DNA of 64,000 nucleotides from Mastigamoeba balamuthi (GCA_902651635.1 CACRSC010000072.1:1-64000), one strand, 5' to 3'; shown: positions 23,490 to 36,250, counted from the first letter of the stretch. The notes: a model not told the origin generated them from the sequence alone. Made by a program: numbers and translations.

Positions 23490-26356
23490 ATGCCGCTCTT
23501 CGGCGTGCCGCTGGCCCAGCTGCTCGGCGAGGGCTCCGGCTCCGTCCTCGTGCCCCCGTTCGTGGACCAGGCCATCCTCCACATCATCCGCCACGGTGCG
23601 CAGTTGCCTCGCCATCTTTTGTAAAAAATTGAAACCCGGAACAGCCGAAAAACAGCCCACACCGGCGGTTCTCAGCTTCACCGCCGCACGCAGGGCTGCA
23701 CGAGGAGGGCATTTTCCGGCTGAGCCCCAACAAGGAGGAGCTCGAGGAGGCCAGGCGAGAGCTCGACAAGGGCACGCGGCCCTCCCGTTTTACCGGCGAC
23801 TTCGGGAAAAAAGAATTCGCAGATATTTCCGACCGCTGACGTGGATTTCCGCGGGATATCTGCGCTGTCGACTGCCGCAGGCGGGCAGGAGGGGTTCGAC
23901 TTTGAGGAGCGCAGGGTCGACCCCAACGTGGCGGCGTCGCTGCTCAAGATCTTCTTCCGCAGGCTGGATCAGTGCCTGCTGACCACCGCCCTCTACTACG
24001 ACTGGATCCGCGCCGGAGGTATCTCAGATCCGCGTATCTTCCGCTCCGATATCTGGATCTGATTCCAGGATTCGCAAATCCTCCTGCCCTCAGAGATCGA
24101 GGACGAGGCCGAGCAGGTCTGCGAGCTCAGGCGGCTGGTCTCGCGGCTGCCGCTGGTGAACCAGGCGGTGCTGGAGCGGCTGATGTTCCTGCTGGCCCAG
24201 GTGAGCGGCAACGAGGCCAAGAACCGCATGGGGGCCAAGAGCCTGGGGCTCGTCTGGGGCCCCAACGTCCTCTGGCTGCCCGGCGGCGACGCCAACCCCA
24301 TCGCGGCCATCCAGCGCGTCATGGAGTCGGGCAGCGTCGCCAGCGTCGTCGCCGCGATGGCGTGCGCCTACGCGGACGTGTTCGCGGAGCACAGGGCCGC
24401 GTGGGCCGAGAGCGAGTCGTGGGCGGCGCTCTGGAGGTCCGTCGTCGTCTCGCACAGACCGCTCGTCTCGCTGGCCGTCGCGACGCTCGACGGCGGCGAC
24501 CACAGCGTCTGGGCGCTCGACACCGAGGGCACCGTGTTCGTGATGGACCCCGAGACGGGCAGCGTCGAGGGCAACTGGAGGACGCGCCAGGACCACACGC
24601 TGCAGCTCAAGACCATCGGCAACCACGTCTGGGGCTCCTCCTACAGCAACCTCTCCGTCTGGAGCGACAACGTGCGCTCCCTCCCTCCCTCCTCCATTGC
24701 TGCTCCGCCGAAAGCGCAACGCCGCGTGCTGGGACGTCCTTTCTCACCGTTTTTGATTGATCTGATTGACTTTGAATTTATCAATTTGTTCTGTCAAGTA
24801 CGCCTGCCATTGTATTGCGCCCGCGTTTTCCGTGCGGTGATACGCACCTCCAACGATGGGGCATCACTGTCGTTTATGCATTTCAGACAGGCAGTACCGT
24901 TGGGGTTGGCTCCGTTTTGGCTGTTTTCTGTGTGAGACAATTGAACGCTGTTTTGTCCGGGAACAATCAAACAAGTTGGCCTCGTCTTCTCACGCGCCGA
25001 AACCTGTTGCGTGCGCAGAGCGGGGTGCCGGACAAGACGGTGCCGGGGTTCAACTACGCGATGGCGGTGGTCGACCGGACGGTCTGGACGAGCAGCGACG
25101 GCGTGCTGCGCGTGTGGGACCCCGCGGAGGCGCGCGTCGTCCAGGAGATCCAGCAGCAGCGCGGCCACATCGCGCTGGCGCTGCGCAAGACGGGCGAGCA
25201 CGTGTGGGCCGGCGGCAGCGACCGCGTCATCCGCGTGTACAGCTCGCGCACGTACGCCCTGGTCCACGAGTGGCGCACGGACCACCGCAAGATCTCCGCC
25301 TTCGCCGTCTGCTGCGACCGCGTGTGGTCCGCGCACGAGGACGGCACCCTCTGCGTCTGGGACCCGCACGCCTTCGTGCTCGAGCGCGAGCTGCGCCTGC
25401 CGGGCGTCTGCAACGTGTTCCACATCGAGACGGTCGGCTCGACCGTCTGGTCGTGCACGCGGGACGGCCGCATACACGTCTGGGACGGCCGGACTGCGCG
25501 GCACCTCGCCAGCGCCGCGCACTGCCACGGCGACGCGGTGACGGCGCTGCTGCCGATCTACAACGCGCGGATGGGGCGCTGGCAGGTGTGGACGGCCTCG
25601 TGGGACACGGCCGTCTGCGTGTGGAACCTCAACCAGGAGATGGTCGGCATGCGTGCGCCCGCGTCGGTGCTCCCGCGGCACCTGCGCAGGGCCACGGCGC
25701 CGCCGACGGCCAGCGGGCCCGCGGTCACGCCGGTCAAGAGCCTGCCGACGCTGCAGAAGCCCTGCATCCTCGCGGCCTCGACGTTCCTGCAGCCGCGCGC
25801 CCCGCCGGCGTCGCCGCGGTCGGGGGCCGGCGGGCAGTGCGAGCACATCGAGAAGCCGCCGTCGCTGAGCCCGCGCATCGAGACGACGCGGCGCAGCCTG
25901 GCGCTGCGGACCAGCGACCAGGCCGACGAGGAGTGGCGGCACTACGGTGTGACGGTGGCCGAGCCCGTGGGCAACCTCGTGATGGCCGCGCTGCTCTACA
26001 CGCGCTCGGGGGCGGCCAGGGAGCCGCTGGTCGAGTGGCTGCAGCAGCGCGGCATCGCCGTGTGCGGGGACCTCGTCGAGGCGTCGCAGGAGGCGTGGGC
26101 CGAGCTCGAGGCGTTCATGGGCGGGGCCATCGCGCGGGCCTTCTACCGGGTCGTGAAGCACCTGAGGCCGGGCAAGAAGGTGTACCTGCGGAGGCACCCC
26201 AGGCACGGCGGCAGGCTCGAGCACCACCGCAGGATGTCGTGCGCCGAGTGGGCGGCCTACACGGGCGCCGCAGGGGCCGACCCGCACAGGGTCGAGGCTG
26301 CCGCGCGGTCGCAGTCGATGTTCATCGTGAGAACACCGCCGCAGCAGGACGCCTGA
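23490..26356 (+). CDS. RhoGAP-WD40 protein
   Basis: A Rho-family GTPase-activating protein with a beta-propeller, cytoplasmic, expected to switch off Rho/Rac signalling. The first recognised exon reads 'MPLFGVPLAQLL' (23490). The arginine finger lies in 'EEGIFRLSP' (about 23.71 kb); 'VAASLLKIFFRRLD', 'LPLVNQAVLERLMFLLAQV' and 'KNRMGAKSLGLVWGPNVLW' complete the GAP fold. WD40-like blades follow ('GVLRVWDP', 'HVWAGGSDRVIRVYS', 'DGTLCVWDPH', 'DGRIHVWDG', 'WDTAVCVWN'), then a low-complexity linker and a C-terminal domain without known family. Introns near 23596, 23790, 24022 and 24671 (about 350 bases, AT-rich); all but the last contain ATATC or related motifs or GTGCG donors. TGA at 26354-26356. 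The true start may lie in an upstream exon. Confidence 0.85.
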
Positions 26357-27651
26357 GAGGTCCCAGGGCGGAGCAGCCCTCAGCCCTTCATTCTGACACA
26401 AATAGCACACACGAGTTTGAAGACACATGCCAGAGGGCCATCGTCCTCTATGCCGTGGCCAGAGAGCCAGTGCCAGCTAGATGGCATGGATAAGACCGCG
26501 CCACTGCAAGAGCGCACGACGATTTCGAAATGGAAAGGCACCGGCAGGACTGTCTGCCAGACAGCACGCGATGCGAAGTTACGGGCTGCAGGCCGTCGGT
26601 TGGAACACGGCTGGAGGATCTCCACTCAGCGCTCTTCTGAGCGGTTGCCACTGTCCTCTGACCCCCTGACCCCCTCCACGGGCCCTCTTTGTTGTGAAAC
26701 AACAACTCGTCTTCTCTTGTTTTGTTTCAGAAATTCCCTCCCGGATGCTGCTAGCCCACACCACTCGACCGTCGGGTTCCCCAATGTGCCCTTTCCCCCC
26801 TCACCCCCCCGCCCCTTGGAAAAAGGATGATCTGCACCAGTGGGAGGAACACACGCACAGCAGAGGTCTGCTGTGTAGACGTTCAGAGGCGCGATGGAGG
26901 TATGGGTCGTCCATGCAGGCGGGGAGTTGTCCGATGCTCGGCGCCGTCGTTGACGGCGGCGACGGCAGGTCTCAAGGGCCAGCAGCAACTCCTTGTCGCA
27001 GGCGGACGTCCAGCCATTGCCGCGGGCATAGAGCGCGCAAGTTCATCGCACACGAGTACAGCGCGGCTTCGTCTGCCTCCCATCAAGACGGTCACCGTCG
27101 ACGCAGTGTTGATGAACGCGGTCGCCAGCGATGTTGGCATGTCTATTTCACGAGCACTTCGAGGCACGGAGCACAGCGAGCAAGGTGAGCGCGACTTCAC
27201 GGATCAGCCGCTCAGGCGTTGACGGTTTCAATAATGTTGAGGCATCGCGTGCTGATGAGGGTGTCTGTCAAACGCCCAGTGATCTGGTGAACGGCCGGAG
27301 CCAGTTGATATGAGAGGGGGGCTCCACCAACCTAACGCCCTCGGTGCCAGGCGCTGTGATAGCCAAAGCACCCAGTCTTCCTCCTGATCTCAACCCCTCG
27401 GATCCCTGAACGGTGGTATTCCGCGTGCTGCTTTTTTTCCCCTATCGCCGCAGACGGGGGCACAAGACACAGGTTTTCCAGAAATGAATGAACCAAAGTT
27501 ACATTCACAATGGGAAGCAGGTGAGAAAGCCGCTGGTGGTGACGACAGAGAGCAACCACCGATTGACCCCGAGGCCAATCTTGCTCTTTTTTTCTACCAC
27601 TTCACAGAGACACACCCGACCTACGTTTTTTAAACGCTGTGTCTGTGGCCG
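26357..27651. other. Intergenic region, no gene recognised
   Basis: About 1.3 kb between the RhoGAP gene and the adhesin. A stretch near 26.9-27.2 kb has GC-rich third positions on the minus strand but no recognisable motif and no continuation. Presumably holds the adhesin promoter. Confidence 0.4.
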
Positions 27652-30600
27652 ATGCTACTTCTTCTTCTGCTGGTGTGCACCAGCCCCCTCGTATTCGGGG
27701 ACACTCTGGAGGTCGTCCTCGATTCTGGGCAGCAGTGCGGTGAATGGGGCCCGATGCGGACGATCCGGGCAGCCACTGGAGGGCGGCAGTTGTTCACCAA
27801 TACTCTCAATGTCACGATAGACGTGGGTGTGTGGCGGGTAGCAAGCAAGGATCACGTCGGGGTTGTATCGTTTGGCCTGCAGGCTGGCAAAGGATGGGTC
27901 ACATCATCCGTCGCAGACACTTACACATCCTCGAAATACGCTACTCCAAGCATTTTGAAGTGTAAGGTATGTTAGAAAAATTCTTCTTTCCATTTCTGAC
28001 TGATTTTGCCATGTTGCAGAGGGGAAATATCTCGGGAATCGGAGTCCACTCAACAGGATGTCCAGTTCCAGGAAGTAAAGATGATATGAGAGGGATAGCA
28101 GATCTGAATATCTACTGCCGAGATGGTATGACAGATACTGTGCCTGACGTTGCGGGAGTAAGGGACTACTATGGACCACCACCCCACCTCATTATGGGCG
28201 CAAACTGTCCGCCACCCTATCTGGTCAGCGGGTTTGCAACCCGGACAGTTCGCCAGAAGCCCGGCGACGACCTTGTGGGACTGGTGGGTATCAAGCTGGA
28301 GTGTTCCGTGGCCAGCGATGTGTGCGGGAACTGTCTCAACTACGGCCGCTGCAACACTGAGACCCGCATCTGTGCTTGTTACAAGAACATCACGCACGTG
28401 GGCGTCGGCCGGCTGTGTGAGCAGTGGGCTCCCCATCGACTGCCAATCGTCACCGACGTTGTCGCGGAGGGTGCCTCGCTTCTCCCCGGCAGGCCAACGA
28501 GTCTCAAGTGCAGCTATAACGTGGCGGTCTACGACGGCGTGTCCAAAGGGAAACCAAGTGTCACCTGGACCCTCGACGGTAAAGAGGTGAGCGGCGGTAT
28601 CAACGCGAACGAGCTCAAGCTCGGCAGCAGGATCACATGCACGGTCACCCCGGTGGACTCGCTGGGTGCAGTTGGCCTGCCGGTGACAAGTCCGGTCGAG
28701 GTGGTCGTGGGCTTCGTGCAGGCCCTCGACCGGTGGCCAGCGGGCTCAGCCGTGATCCCTGCGGGCCACCAGACCGTCATCCTCATCCCCAACACGGTCC
28801 CGCAGATGCCAGGCATCCAGAGGGAGCGCTGCAGGAGCCTGGGCGGTGACATCGGCCCGCTCTCGGATGAGGCCAACACCCTCGTGGCCCACAAGCTCTC
28901 CGTGAACTCTCGCGCACTTATCGGGCTGTCCTCTCCTGCTGTTGGGGTCGCGTACAAGTGGGTCGATGGCACTTCACTGCAGACGAGCAAGTTCTCCCAG
29001 ACCCCTCGCGGAGGCCAGTTCATCGCTGTGACCAAGAGCGGCAGCTGGGACGAGGTCGCATGCGACACGTTGGTCGACTTCTATGTGTGCGTTGTCAACA
29101 ACACCAGGCTGACTGGCAGCTTCGACATCAGCGCGCGATACCTCGTCTATCGCCCGCGGCAGTACACCAGCGACGAGGCAGCTGACGAGTGCCGCAACGT
29201 CTTCAAGGGCCACCTGAGCCGCGTTCTCGGGCAGAGTGACGTATCTGAGTTCCAGAGCATCCTGACCAGAGTTGGACTGCGGAGTGCGCACGTGGAGCCC
29301 GGACGGTGGTCGACCGTTTGGTCGCAGGACATCGTGCAGAACAGCGACGCAGCTCTCGTGTCCTCTGAGAGAAAGACGTCCCTCGTCGCCGTTCAGAGGG
29401 ACCACAGAGCCTCGGCATTCTTCTGCGACATCGCCGTGTTGGGGGCAGTTGTGGACCAGAGCTCAGTCGTGCTGTCCCGCATAGCTGGGCTGCCCGATAT
29501 CATTGCCAACAGGTTTGGATTTCAAGTGTCGGACATGAGCGACTCGTACTTGCCACCACAGGCCATCGAGGGCCTCGCTCCTGGACGGCTGTAGAGCGGA
29601 CATCTCGTCGACACACGTGGACTGATCACCACCGGCATTCCTAACGTGGAGTTTCGCACGCACTGCGACTGCCTGCACAGGGCTGATCTCGACGGGCAGC
29701 CCGCTTCATTCACGGCCACGCAGCGGGATGAATATATGATGTTCGACTTCCAGGACGCGAGCTACTGTGAGGACTCGTACGCGATAACGTCGGACGCCGA
29801 GGGCACCGAGACCGTGTCCACCAACGGCGCCAACCAGTGCAGGAAGACCATGACATCCAAAGTGGGAATACGACGCCTGCTCCCGGGCACGGCTGTCCGG
29901 TACTGCGCCGTCGCAGAGAACGTGGCCGACGGGTACACCTCGCAGCCAGCATGCGTCGACAAGAAGATCGCTTGGTCGGCTACGCTTAAGGGGTCCATCG
30001 AGACATCGTCGGGGACGAGGGTCAGCAACGTGGAGATCCGGTGGAGCATCCCGGGGACCGATGCTTCGGGAAGCGTCGTCTCTGACGCTGGGGGCACGTT
30101 CGCCATCAACATCCAGACGGACAGGGTGGAGACCAAGGTGGCGCGGGTTGTGATTGAGCCCCGCTACGTCAGCAACAACGTGCAGCACTCGTTCGAGAGC
30201 ATCGGTTGCCTCGGGGTGCCAACAACAGAGAACGTCAAGTGCTTCTTCAACCCCGTCAACAGGAGCTACGGTAGGCACGTGGTCCTGCCCCTGAGCCACA
30301 TGGGCTCCGAGACTCTCGACCTCCGCGACCTGACGGCATACTCAATCGTGGGCTCTGTCCGCTTTGCGTCGTTCAACCAACCGGACGGGAAGCCAGTGGC
30401 GCCCTGCGCTGTGGCCAACGCGACTGTGTGCGTGCACCCCACCGGCGGCAGCCCCGCTGACAAGAAGTGCACATCGACGGGGCGCGATGGTCACTACAAC
30501 CTCGACGCCACGGCAGAGACGCACGTCACTGTGACAGCTGAGTTCTGGTCTGGCCCCACGCGCCACGCCATCGAGCCAGCAGGCGGCAGGGACATCATGA

Positions 30601-33600
30601 TGAGTGACCACATGACGGGCGTCGACTTCACCGTCGTGTCGCGCAACACACTGTTGCTGCGCTACGGTGGAGGGCTCTGCTGGCACGACCTGAATCGGGC
30701 GTATATTGACGTCATTGCCGCGGACAGCCAGTTCTGTGACCTGCACGCTGTCTGGACGACACAAGGGTCGTCTTACAACTCGTTCAGTATGCCCCCAATT
30801 GACGTCAAGCTCGCGTTTCACATGGCCTACCTGACCGACGCGTACCGCTACTTCAACGACAGAGCAGACCTCACCCGAAGCGCAGCCCTCTCTCAGTCCA
30901 AGGAGGTCAGGGTCGAGTACCAGTACTTTTCCGAGCCGCACATCGACTTGGAGCTGTCGGGCTCGGCGTCGTGCCAGTCCCAGAGCACCGTCCGCGGGTT
31001 CCCCGACGTGATCCCCGTCAACGTGACCATCAGAGCCTACGAGAAGTATGGAGAAAGGAGCTGCATACCCAGCGGGGAGCTGCGCATCCGCGACGGGCTC
31101 ATCGACGCGGAGCAGCTGGCGTCCCTGAGGTGCCAGGGCGACGGCTGCTACACTGCCCAGTGCCTGTACTCCAACCCAGCAGGCTGCGCGGTTCCCATGG
31201 TCGCCACCAGGGGTAACCAGACGGGTGTGGGGCGGGTCTCCACTGTTCCCGGGAAGCCTGTGGCCGAGTACCCCCACATCAGGCAGTTCGTTGCATGGAT
31301 CGACCGCAATGGGACGCGCGTGGGCGAGCAGCAGCTCGAGGTCGTGGTGACGGGCAAGAGACCGTACAAACAGGGGTTCAGCACGGAGCTCGCCAAGGTG
31401 CGGACGCCCACGCTGATAGTATTCGATCCGCCCGGGGACGCGAGCTACGCGGCGCTCAGCAAGGGCACCTCGGTCACCGCACGCACCACGGCGTTCAGCA
31501 AGGTCACCGACGGCGACGGCACAGAGATCGAGGCCATGTTCGGCCACGGCACGACAACCACGACGTGTCTCGGCCTCGGCGCGGCCGTGTGCGAAGTCAC
31601 TGCAGACGACAGCATCATGGGCGGCGTGCACACGGCGTTCGACAGCGAGAGCACCGGAGAGCGCAGCAGGCTGGTCGAGCACACATTCACCCTCGAGGAG
31701 GAGATCCGCACGTCGGACGAGGCCAACCTGCAGCCCCCCTGGAGCGACGTCGTCGTCATCGACGCCCTATCGCTGTCCAAGACCCGCGTGACTGTCGTTG
31801 AGATGCTGCGGAACGAGACGAACTGCGCGCTGAGAGCCAGGGACGTGGACGCGTACTCGGGGGCCCACGAGGGCGTCTCGATCAAGACCATCTGGGCCAT
31901 CGCAAACCAGGACATAAAGGACACCGAGAAGGCGATCAGGGATCACGAGATGGCCAAGCCCAGAGGACCCCCGGAGAGCGCAGAGATGCGCGTGTGGAAC
32001 AACGTGCTTCTCAACCTGACGACGGGCCTCGCGATGTGGAAGAGCGTGATAAGCGAGCACGAGAGGCTCAAGGCGTTCAGCACGCCAGACGTTGTGGAGG
32101 CCAAGGACTGGCGCAGCGCGCAGGTGGCCTGCCAGGAAAAGGCCTCGAGGTGCGAGGCGGCGAAGACTTTCATGAAGGACACGGTCTTCTTCGGTGGCGC
32201 CACGTCGTTCTCGATGACCATGACCGCGGCGAGCCAGTACGACGACGACGCGGTGACGGCGTCGCACTTCAGGTCGCAGGTCACGATGAAGACCGACATC
32301 AAGGTGGGCATCTTCGGCATCGACACTGCGTGGTCCGCGCAGGCGTTCCAGGTGACGGACAAGGAGAGCGGCAAGGGCACCGGCAGCGGGCTGCAGCAGG
32401 TGGCGACGACGCAGTTCACGCTGCGGGATGCGAGCCTCATGGACAAGTACAACGTCAAGATGTATGTGAACAAGGCGTACGGGACCCCCATGTTCCGGCT
32501 CCTCAGCGCAGAGACCAGCTGCCCGGCCCTCGACGACACCGTGTCGCGCACAGGCTGCCGCGCCGAGATCTCGCCGCTCGTGGCCGACAACGTGCCAGCC
32601 GAGAGCGCCTTCGAGTTCGCGCTGACGATCACCAGCGACACTCCGGTGCACGAGGGCAACATGTACGATGTCATAGTCGACCACTCGAGCAACCCCCACG
32701 GCCTGCAGGTCTCCGTCAACGGTGTCCCGCTCGACCGCCTGTCCGTCTACGTTGGAGCCGACAAGCCCACTGTGTTGACAGTGAGCGTTCGTCGTGGCGC
32801 CAAGGCGTTCGTTTACGAGAACGTGCGCATCAACGTCTTCACGGGGTGCGAGTACGACCTCGCCAACGGCAACGGGCTGTGGCGGGAGCCCCAGCACTCG
32901 TCTGTGGAGTTCAGCGTCTCGTTCCTGCAGAGGTGCCCGGTCGTCCAGTGGACCGGTCCGTTCGCTGATGCCACGGAGCCCACGGACATCGCATTCAGAG
33001 TTACGGCCACCCCTCAGCCCGGCGAGCGCCCCAATGCTCTTGTTGTGCGTGCAAAGAACCCCGAGTTCCCGAACCTGCACTTCAGGGACCACAGGCGGCT
33101 GCGGTCCATCAAGGTGATGTACAAGTCGCCCGACAACGACAACTGGTGGCCCGCCAGGATCAACAGTACACACGAGGCGCTTCTCGAGGAGGACCAGTAC
33201 GGTCAGGTCACTGCCACGCTCGACGCCTCCACGTGGTCGATCGAGGGCGAGTACCGCCTGCAGATCGTCAGCACGTGCGACCCCGTCCCCGGGGTGCCCG
33301 ACGAGGACGCCCGGTCGTTCAGGTCGCAGGTCAAGAGAGGCGTCGTCGACCGCACCCCGCCCGAGCTGTTCGGGCAGTTCCAGGAGCCCGCGGACGGCGT
33401 CTACTGGCCCGGCGACAGCATCTCCCTGACGTTCGTCGAGAGCGTGCGCTGCAACGAGATGGCCCCGCGCCTGGCGCTCAGCCTGCGCGACGGCACGACG
33501 GGGCGCGTGACGACGTACGACCGCGAGTTCCTGCAGCTGATGTGCAGCGGCGGTGTCATGAGCATGGCGTTCAGGAAGCTCCCCGTGGACCAGCTGCCGG

Positions 33601-34532
33601 GCAAGAAGGCACAGATCTGGGCCGACTCGGTCAGCGACCTGTGGGGCAACGTCAGGAGCGAGGCCGCCGTGTGGTCGTTTGTCGTCGGAGACTTCGACCC
33701 TCGCACGGTGTCGGTCGCCGTCTCGAAGGTGGTCCTGCGCGACATGACTCTTGACGCCTACGTGCGCACTGTCAGCGGCAGCGGCAGCAGGCGCATCGCC
33801 AGGCAGGCGACCCTCGTGGCCAACGCCAGCAGTGACTCCAACGCCACCGCGGTCAACAGCACCGGCCTCGCGTCGACCAGTAGCAACGCGGGGAGCTCTG
33901 AGAGCACTGAGAGCTCTGCACAGCTGGCCAACAGAACGACAGACGTCTCCAACAGCTCGGCAGTCAATGCGTCGGCTGACAGCGACGACAGCGCGGCGAG
34001 CAGCGCGCCAGAGGGGGACTTGCTGGCAAGGTTCGTGGACGCGTTCCGTCGCGACCTCTCGGCGGTGGCGGGCATCCACGCAGATCGCGTCGTCGTGGGC
34101 GCAGTGCAGGCGTCCAACAACAGCGTTGCGGTGTCCTTCACCATCGCGCCCCCCGCGCAGGGCAGCGACGCAGCCACGGCGGGCAGGGCAATCGCGGACA
34201 TCCACAGGTGGGCAGAGGCAAACGAGACCGACGACAACGATACCTACGCCTTCCACGAGGGGCTCAGGGCTTTGGACCTCTCGACATTCGCCTTCTCCAT
34301 CTCAGTAACGGCCCCGCAGCCCCCGGTGCCAGTGGTGCAGGTCTCCTCGAGCCGGATTCATGGCAGTGCAAGTGATGCTGGCGGCAGCTCTGGCCTCGGC
34401 CCTGTGGCACCACTCAGCGAGTCCTCCCAGGCACCTGTGCAGCAGGTATCTGAGGCCCCTGGCAGTGTACGCATTGCAGCACTGTCTGCTGGCTGTCTTG
34501 TCCTCACGACACTGATGGCGATGCTGAACTGA
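27652..34532 (+). CDS. Large surface adhesin: EGF-like, Ig-like, two C-type-lectin-like domains, probable GPI anchor
   Basis: Starts at ATG 27652 with a signal peptide ('LLLLLLVCTSPLVFG'). One intron (about 27967-28019). Then an EGF-like module ('CGNCLNYGRCNTETRICACY'), an Ig-like domain (28.44-28.70 kb), two C-type-lectin-like domains (28.72-29.10, with 'RCRSLGG' and 'YKWVDGTSL'; 29.12-29.43, with 'DEAADECRNVFKGHLSRV'), carboxypeptidase-regulatory-like beta modules (29.97-30.55), a long beta-rich region, a final bacterial-Ig-like domain ('SDLWGNV...WSFVVGDFDP'), a Ser/Asn stalk rich in N-glycosylation sites, and a hydrophobic end ('IAALSAGCLVLTTLMAMLN') after a Ser/Gly stretch, as in GPI signals. 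TGA ends it at 34532. One in-frame TAG (29592-29594) interrupts an otherwise open 6.5-kb exon. Probable cell-surface binding role, inferred from domains. Source family of the fragments at 12.3-21.8 kb. Confidence 0.78.
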
Positions 34533-34689
34533 GATGGCTTCTCTACCTGCCCCACTTCTCGCACCCACAAGAGCCTATGCAATGATTAAAAAACTGCTCC
34601 TCAATCGCAGATGGGGTCCACATCGCATTCTGACCCTCTGGCCTAAATCATTGAATCTCATTGCAAAACACATCACCTCTTTGTGGACC
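34533..34689. other. Short intergenic spacer
   Basis: AT-richer spacer between the adhesin stop and the next minus-strand fragment. Nothing recognised. Confidence 0.4.
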
Positions 34690-35040
34690 GCGGGCAAGGG
34701 GCAAAACGCGCACGCTGGTGCCAGGGCCAGACCTCGGCGCCCTTGCGCTGCTGGATGAGGAGGGCCTCGTAGTGAGAGTCAGTTTTGGCCCCCAGGCAGG
34801 ATTCGTATCGTGTGTCCCGCACAGCCTGCTTCCTGCTGCAGAGCTTCTCCCTGCCGCCTTCTGAGCCCTCGAATCTGTAGACCTCGTCGCCTGTTTTTTA
34901 AAACGGGACAGTTCGCCCCTTCCCAGCGGAGCCTCGCAAGCACCAGAGGCACAGTCACGGTCACTCTCACAGGACGCCCCTACGCCCTGGACGGGCGGGC
35001 GGTTGTGTGATGTCTCCAAGATTGGTACTCTGCGTGGACC
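34690..35040 (-). pseudogene. 3' fragment of a Cys-rich protein gene
   Basis: The minus strand shows a Cys motif 'GASCESDRDCASGACE' (Dickkopf-N-like spacing, G-x2-C-x3-D-x-DC-x-SG-x-C), a possible short intron, and a terminal exon with 'REKLCSRKQAVRDTRYESCL' and 'HYEALLIQQRKGAEVWPW' ending in TGA. Upstream exons are missing: the F-box/LRR gene follows instead. The terminal exon has a 95%-like copy at 41337-41518. The protein is unknown; the Cys motif occurs in surface proteins of several protists. Confidence 0.5.
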
Positions 35041-35176
35041 ATTTGGGCCGGGGTATCTGTGACGCAGGACAAGTGCGGGTTAGTGAAGACGTGATGCCAT
35101 CTGCGGTACACGCCAGCCAACTCTCTGGCAGAGGCACTAGTCTACAAGGCTCCTGCATCCACGCAACAACCCTGGC
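35041..35176. other. Spacer between Cys-rich fragment and F-box/LRR gene
   Basis: No motif recognised. Confidence 0.3.
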
Positions 35177-36250
35177 TCATTGTGTTATTGCCACGAACGG
35201 CCTTGCTTTCACCAGCGGATCGATGCACAGACTCTTCTTAGCAGTAAAAAGATGGAGGTGGCGCAAGGCAGGGAGCCATTCGCTGTTTGCTGCCAGATCG
35301 CCCAGGAGGGTGCTCACCTCCGCCATGGCAGCGCACCTCTTGTCCGCAGTGCTGTGCAAATACTCCATGAAGCTGAGGCACAGATACACCAACCCCTGCA
35401 TCCGCAGGGGCGCAGCAGCTCCAGCTCCAAACAGCAATGGGACCAGCCCAGAGTACACGGACACCCGCAGCGAGGTGAGCTGCGTACACAGCGTCACTGC
35501 CTCTGCGAACAACCCGGGAAACTTTGGCCTGAAGGGCCCATCGATTCGGAGGCTACGCAGAGTCGGCGCGATGGCCGTGAGGGCAGAGCTCGCCTGCTCG
35601 CCCATGTCGCAGTAGAGCAGGTCGAGCTCCGTGAGCCTCGTGAGCCTCCTCAGGGCTGGACCAATTTCGCCGTCCTGAGACGCGTGGTCCCAAACGAGGC
35701 TCTGAATCGACTGCGCCTGCTTGTCCACAGAGACGAACGCCCGGAGAGCATCGGAAGAGACGCGCCACCCGTGCAGGGACCTGAGGGGCTGCAGGCCTTC
35801 TGCGAGAACTTCTGCGGCCTCGTAGGTCCCGTCGTCCGCCGCAGCGCCACTCCGGACAACCCTGAGCGACCACAGCTAGACGCATGAGAGCGATGTGCAC
35901 CCGAGCTCGCAGAGGGAGCACACCGCCGGCACCGACACGTCACAGAGCTCCACGCTGGTGATGACGCCGGCAGCCAGAGCGCCCTCGGGCGTGTTCCTCG
36001 GCGGCAGAGGGGCCCAGCTCAGCTCTCCGCTGACTGAGTCGAGGGCAGGGACGTGCTCTCGGGCAACGAGGCCGCACAACAGAGGGGGCAGCAGAGGGCA
36101 GTCGAGCGTCCGGAGGTTGGGGCATGCGCCCAGCGCTGCCTCGACGAGGTCCATGCTGTCCCCCAAGGCCTCGAGCCTGCGCAGCGATACGCGGCAGGCG
36201 GCGACGAGGCTGAGGGGCACGTGCGCCCTGACCACCAGCGTGTGTACCTT
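35177..36250 (-). pseudogene. F-box/LRR-type gene, 5' truncated, with one in-frame TAG
   Basis: Homologous from about residue 90 to the end of the intact F-box/LRR gene at 49.6-50.9 kb: 'LVAACRVSLRRLEALG', 'ALGACPNLRTLDCPLLPP', 'LAEGLQPLRSLHGW', 'VDKQAQSIQSLVW', 'LTRLTELDLLYC'. The F-box end is missing because the sequence switches abruptly to AT-rich DNA at about 36250. A TAG at 35876-35878 (minus strand) lies after 'CTSLSCV', and the same frame continues cleanly for a further 230 codons to TGA. The paralogue has Leu there. Leucine-rich F-box proteins select substrates for ubiquitin ligases in other eukaryotes; this copy is probably dead for lack of its start. Confidence 0.78.

Noticed and set aside
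24794-26428. A 544-codon open frame opposite the RhoGAP-WD40 gene
   Set aside because: Same antisense effect; the plus strand shows WD40 blades.
26883-27200. Minus-strand open frame between the RhoGAP and adhesin genes
   Set aside because: No start context, splice partners or motif; coding bias alone is unreliable in this GC range.
31767-34256. An 829-codon open frame on the minus strand opposite the adhesin
   Set aside because: Antisense of a GC3-rich exon; no motif, while the plus strand has signal peptide, domains and paralogous fragments.
31790-34500. Calling the large surface protein a REJ/polycystin-type channel
   Set aside because: No polycystin transmembrane block or GPS/PLAT domain; only one terminal hydrophobic segment.
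8293-35878. Full reassignment of TAG to one amino acid
   Set aside because: Only three internal TAGs in about 30 kb of coding; the paralogous residues are Tyr and Leu, and one confident gene seems to end at TAG.
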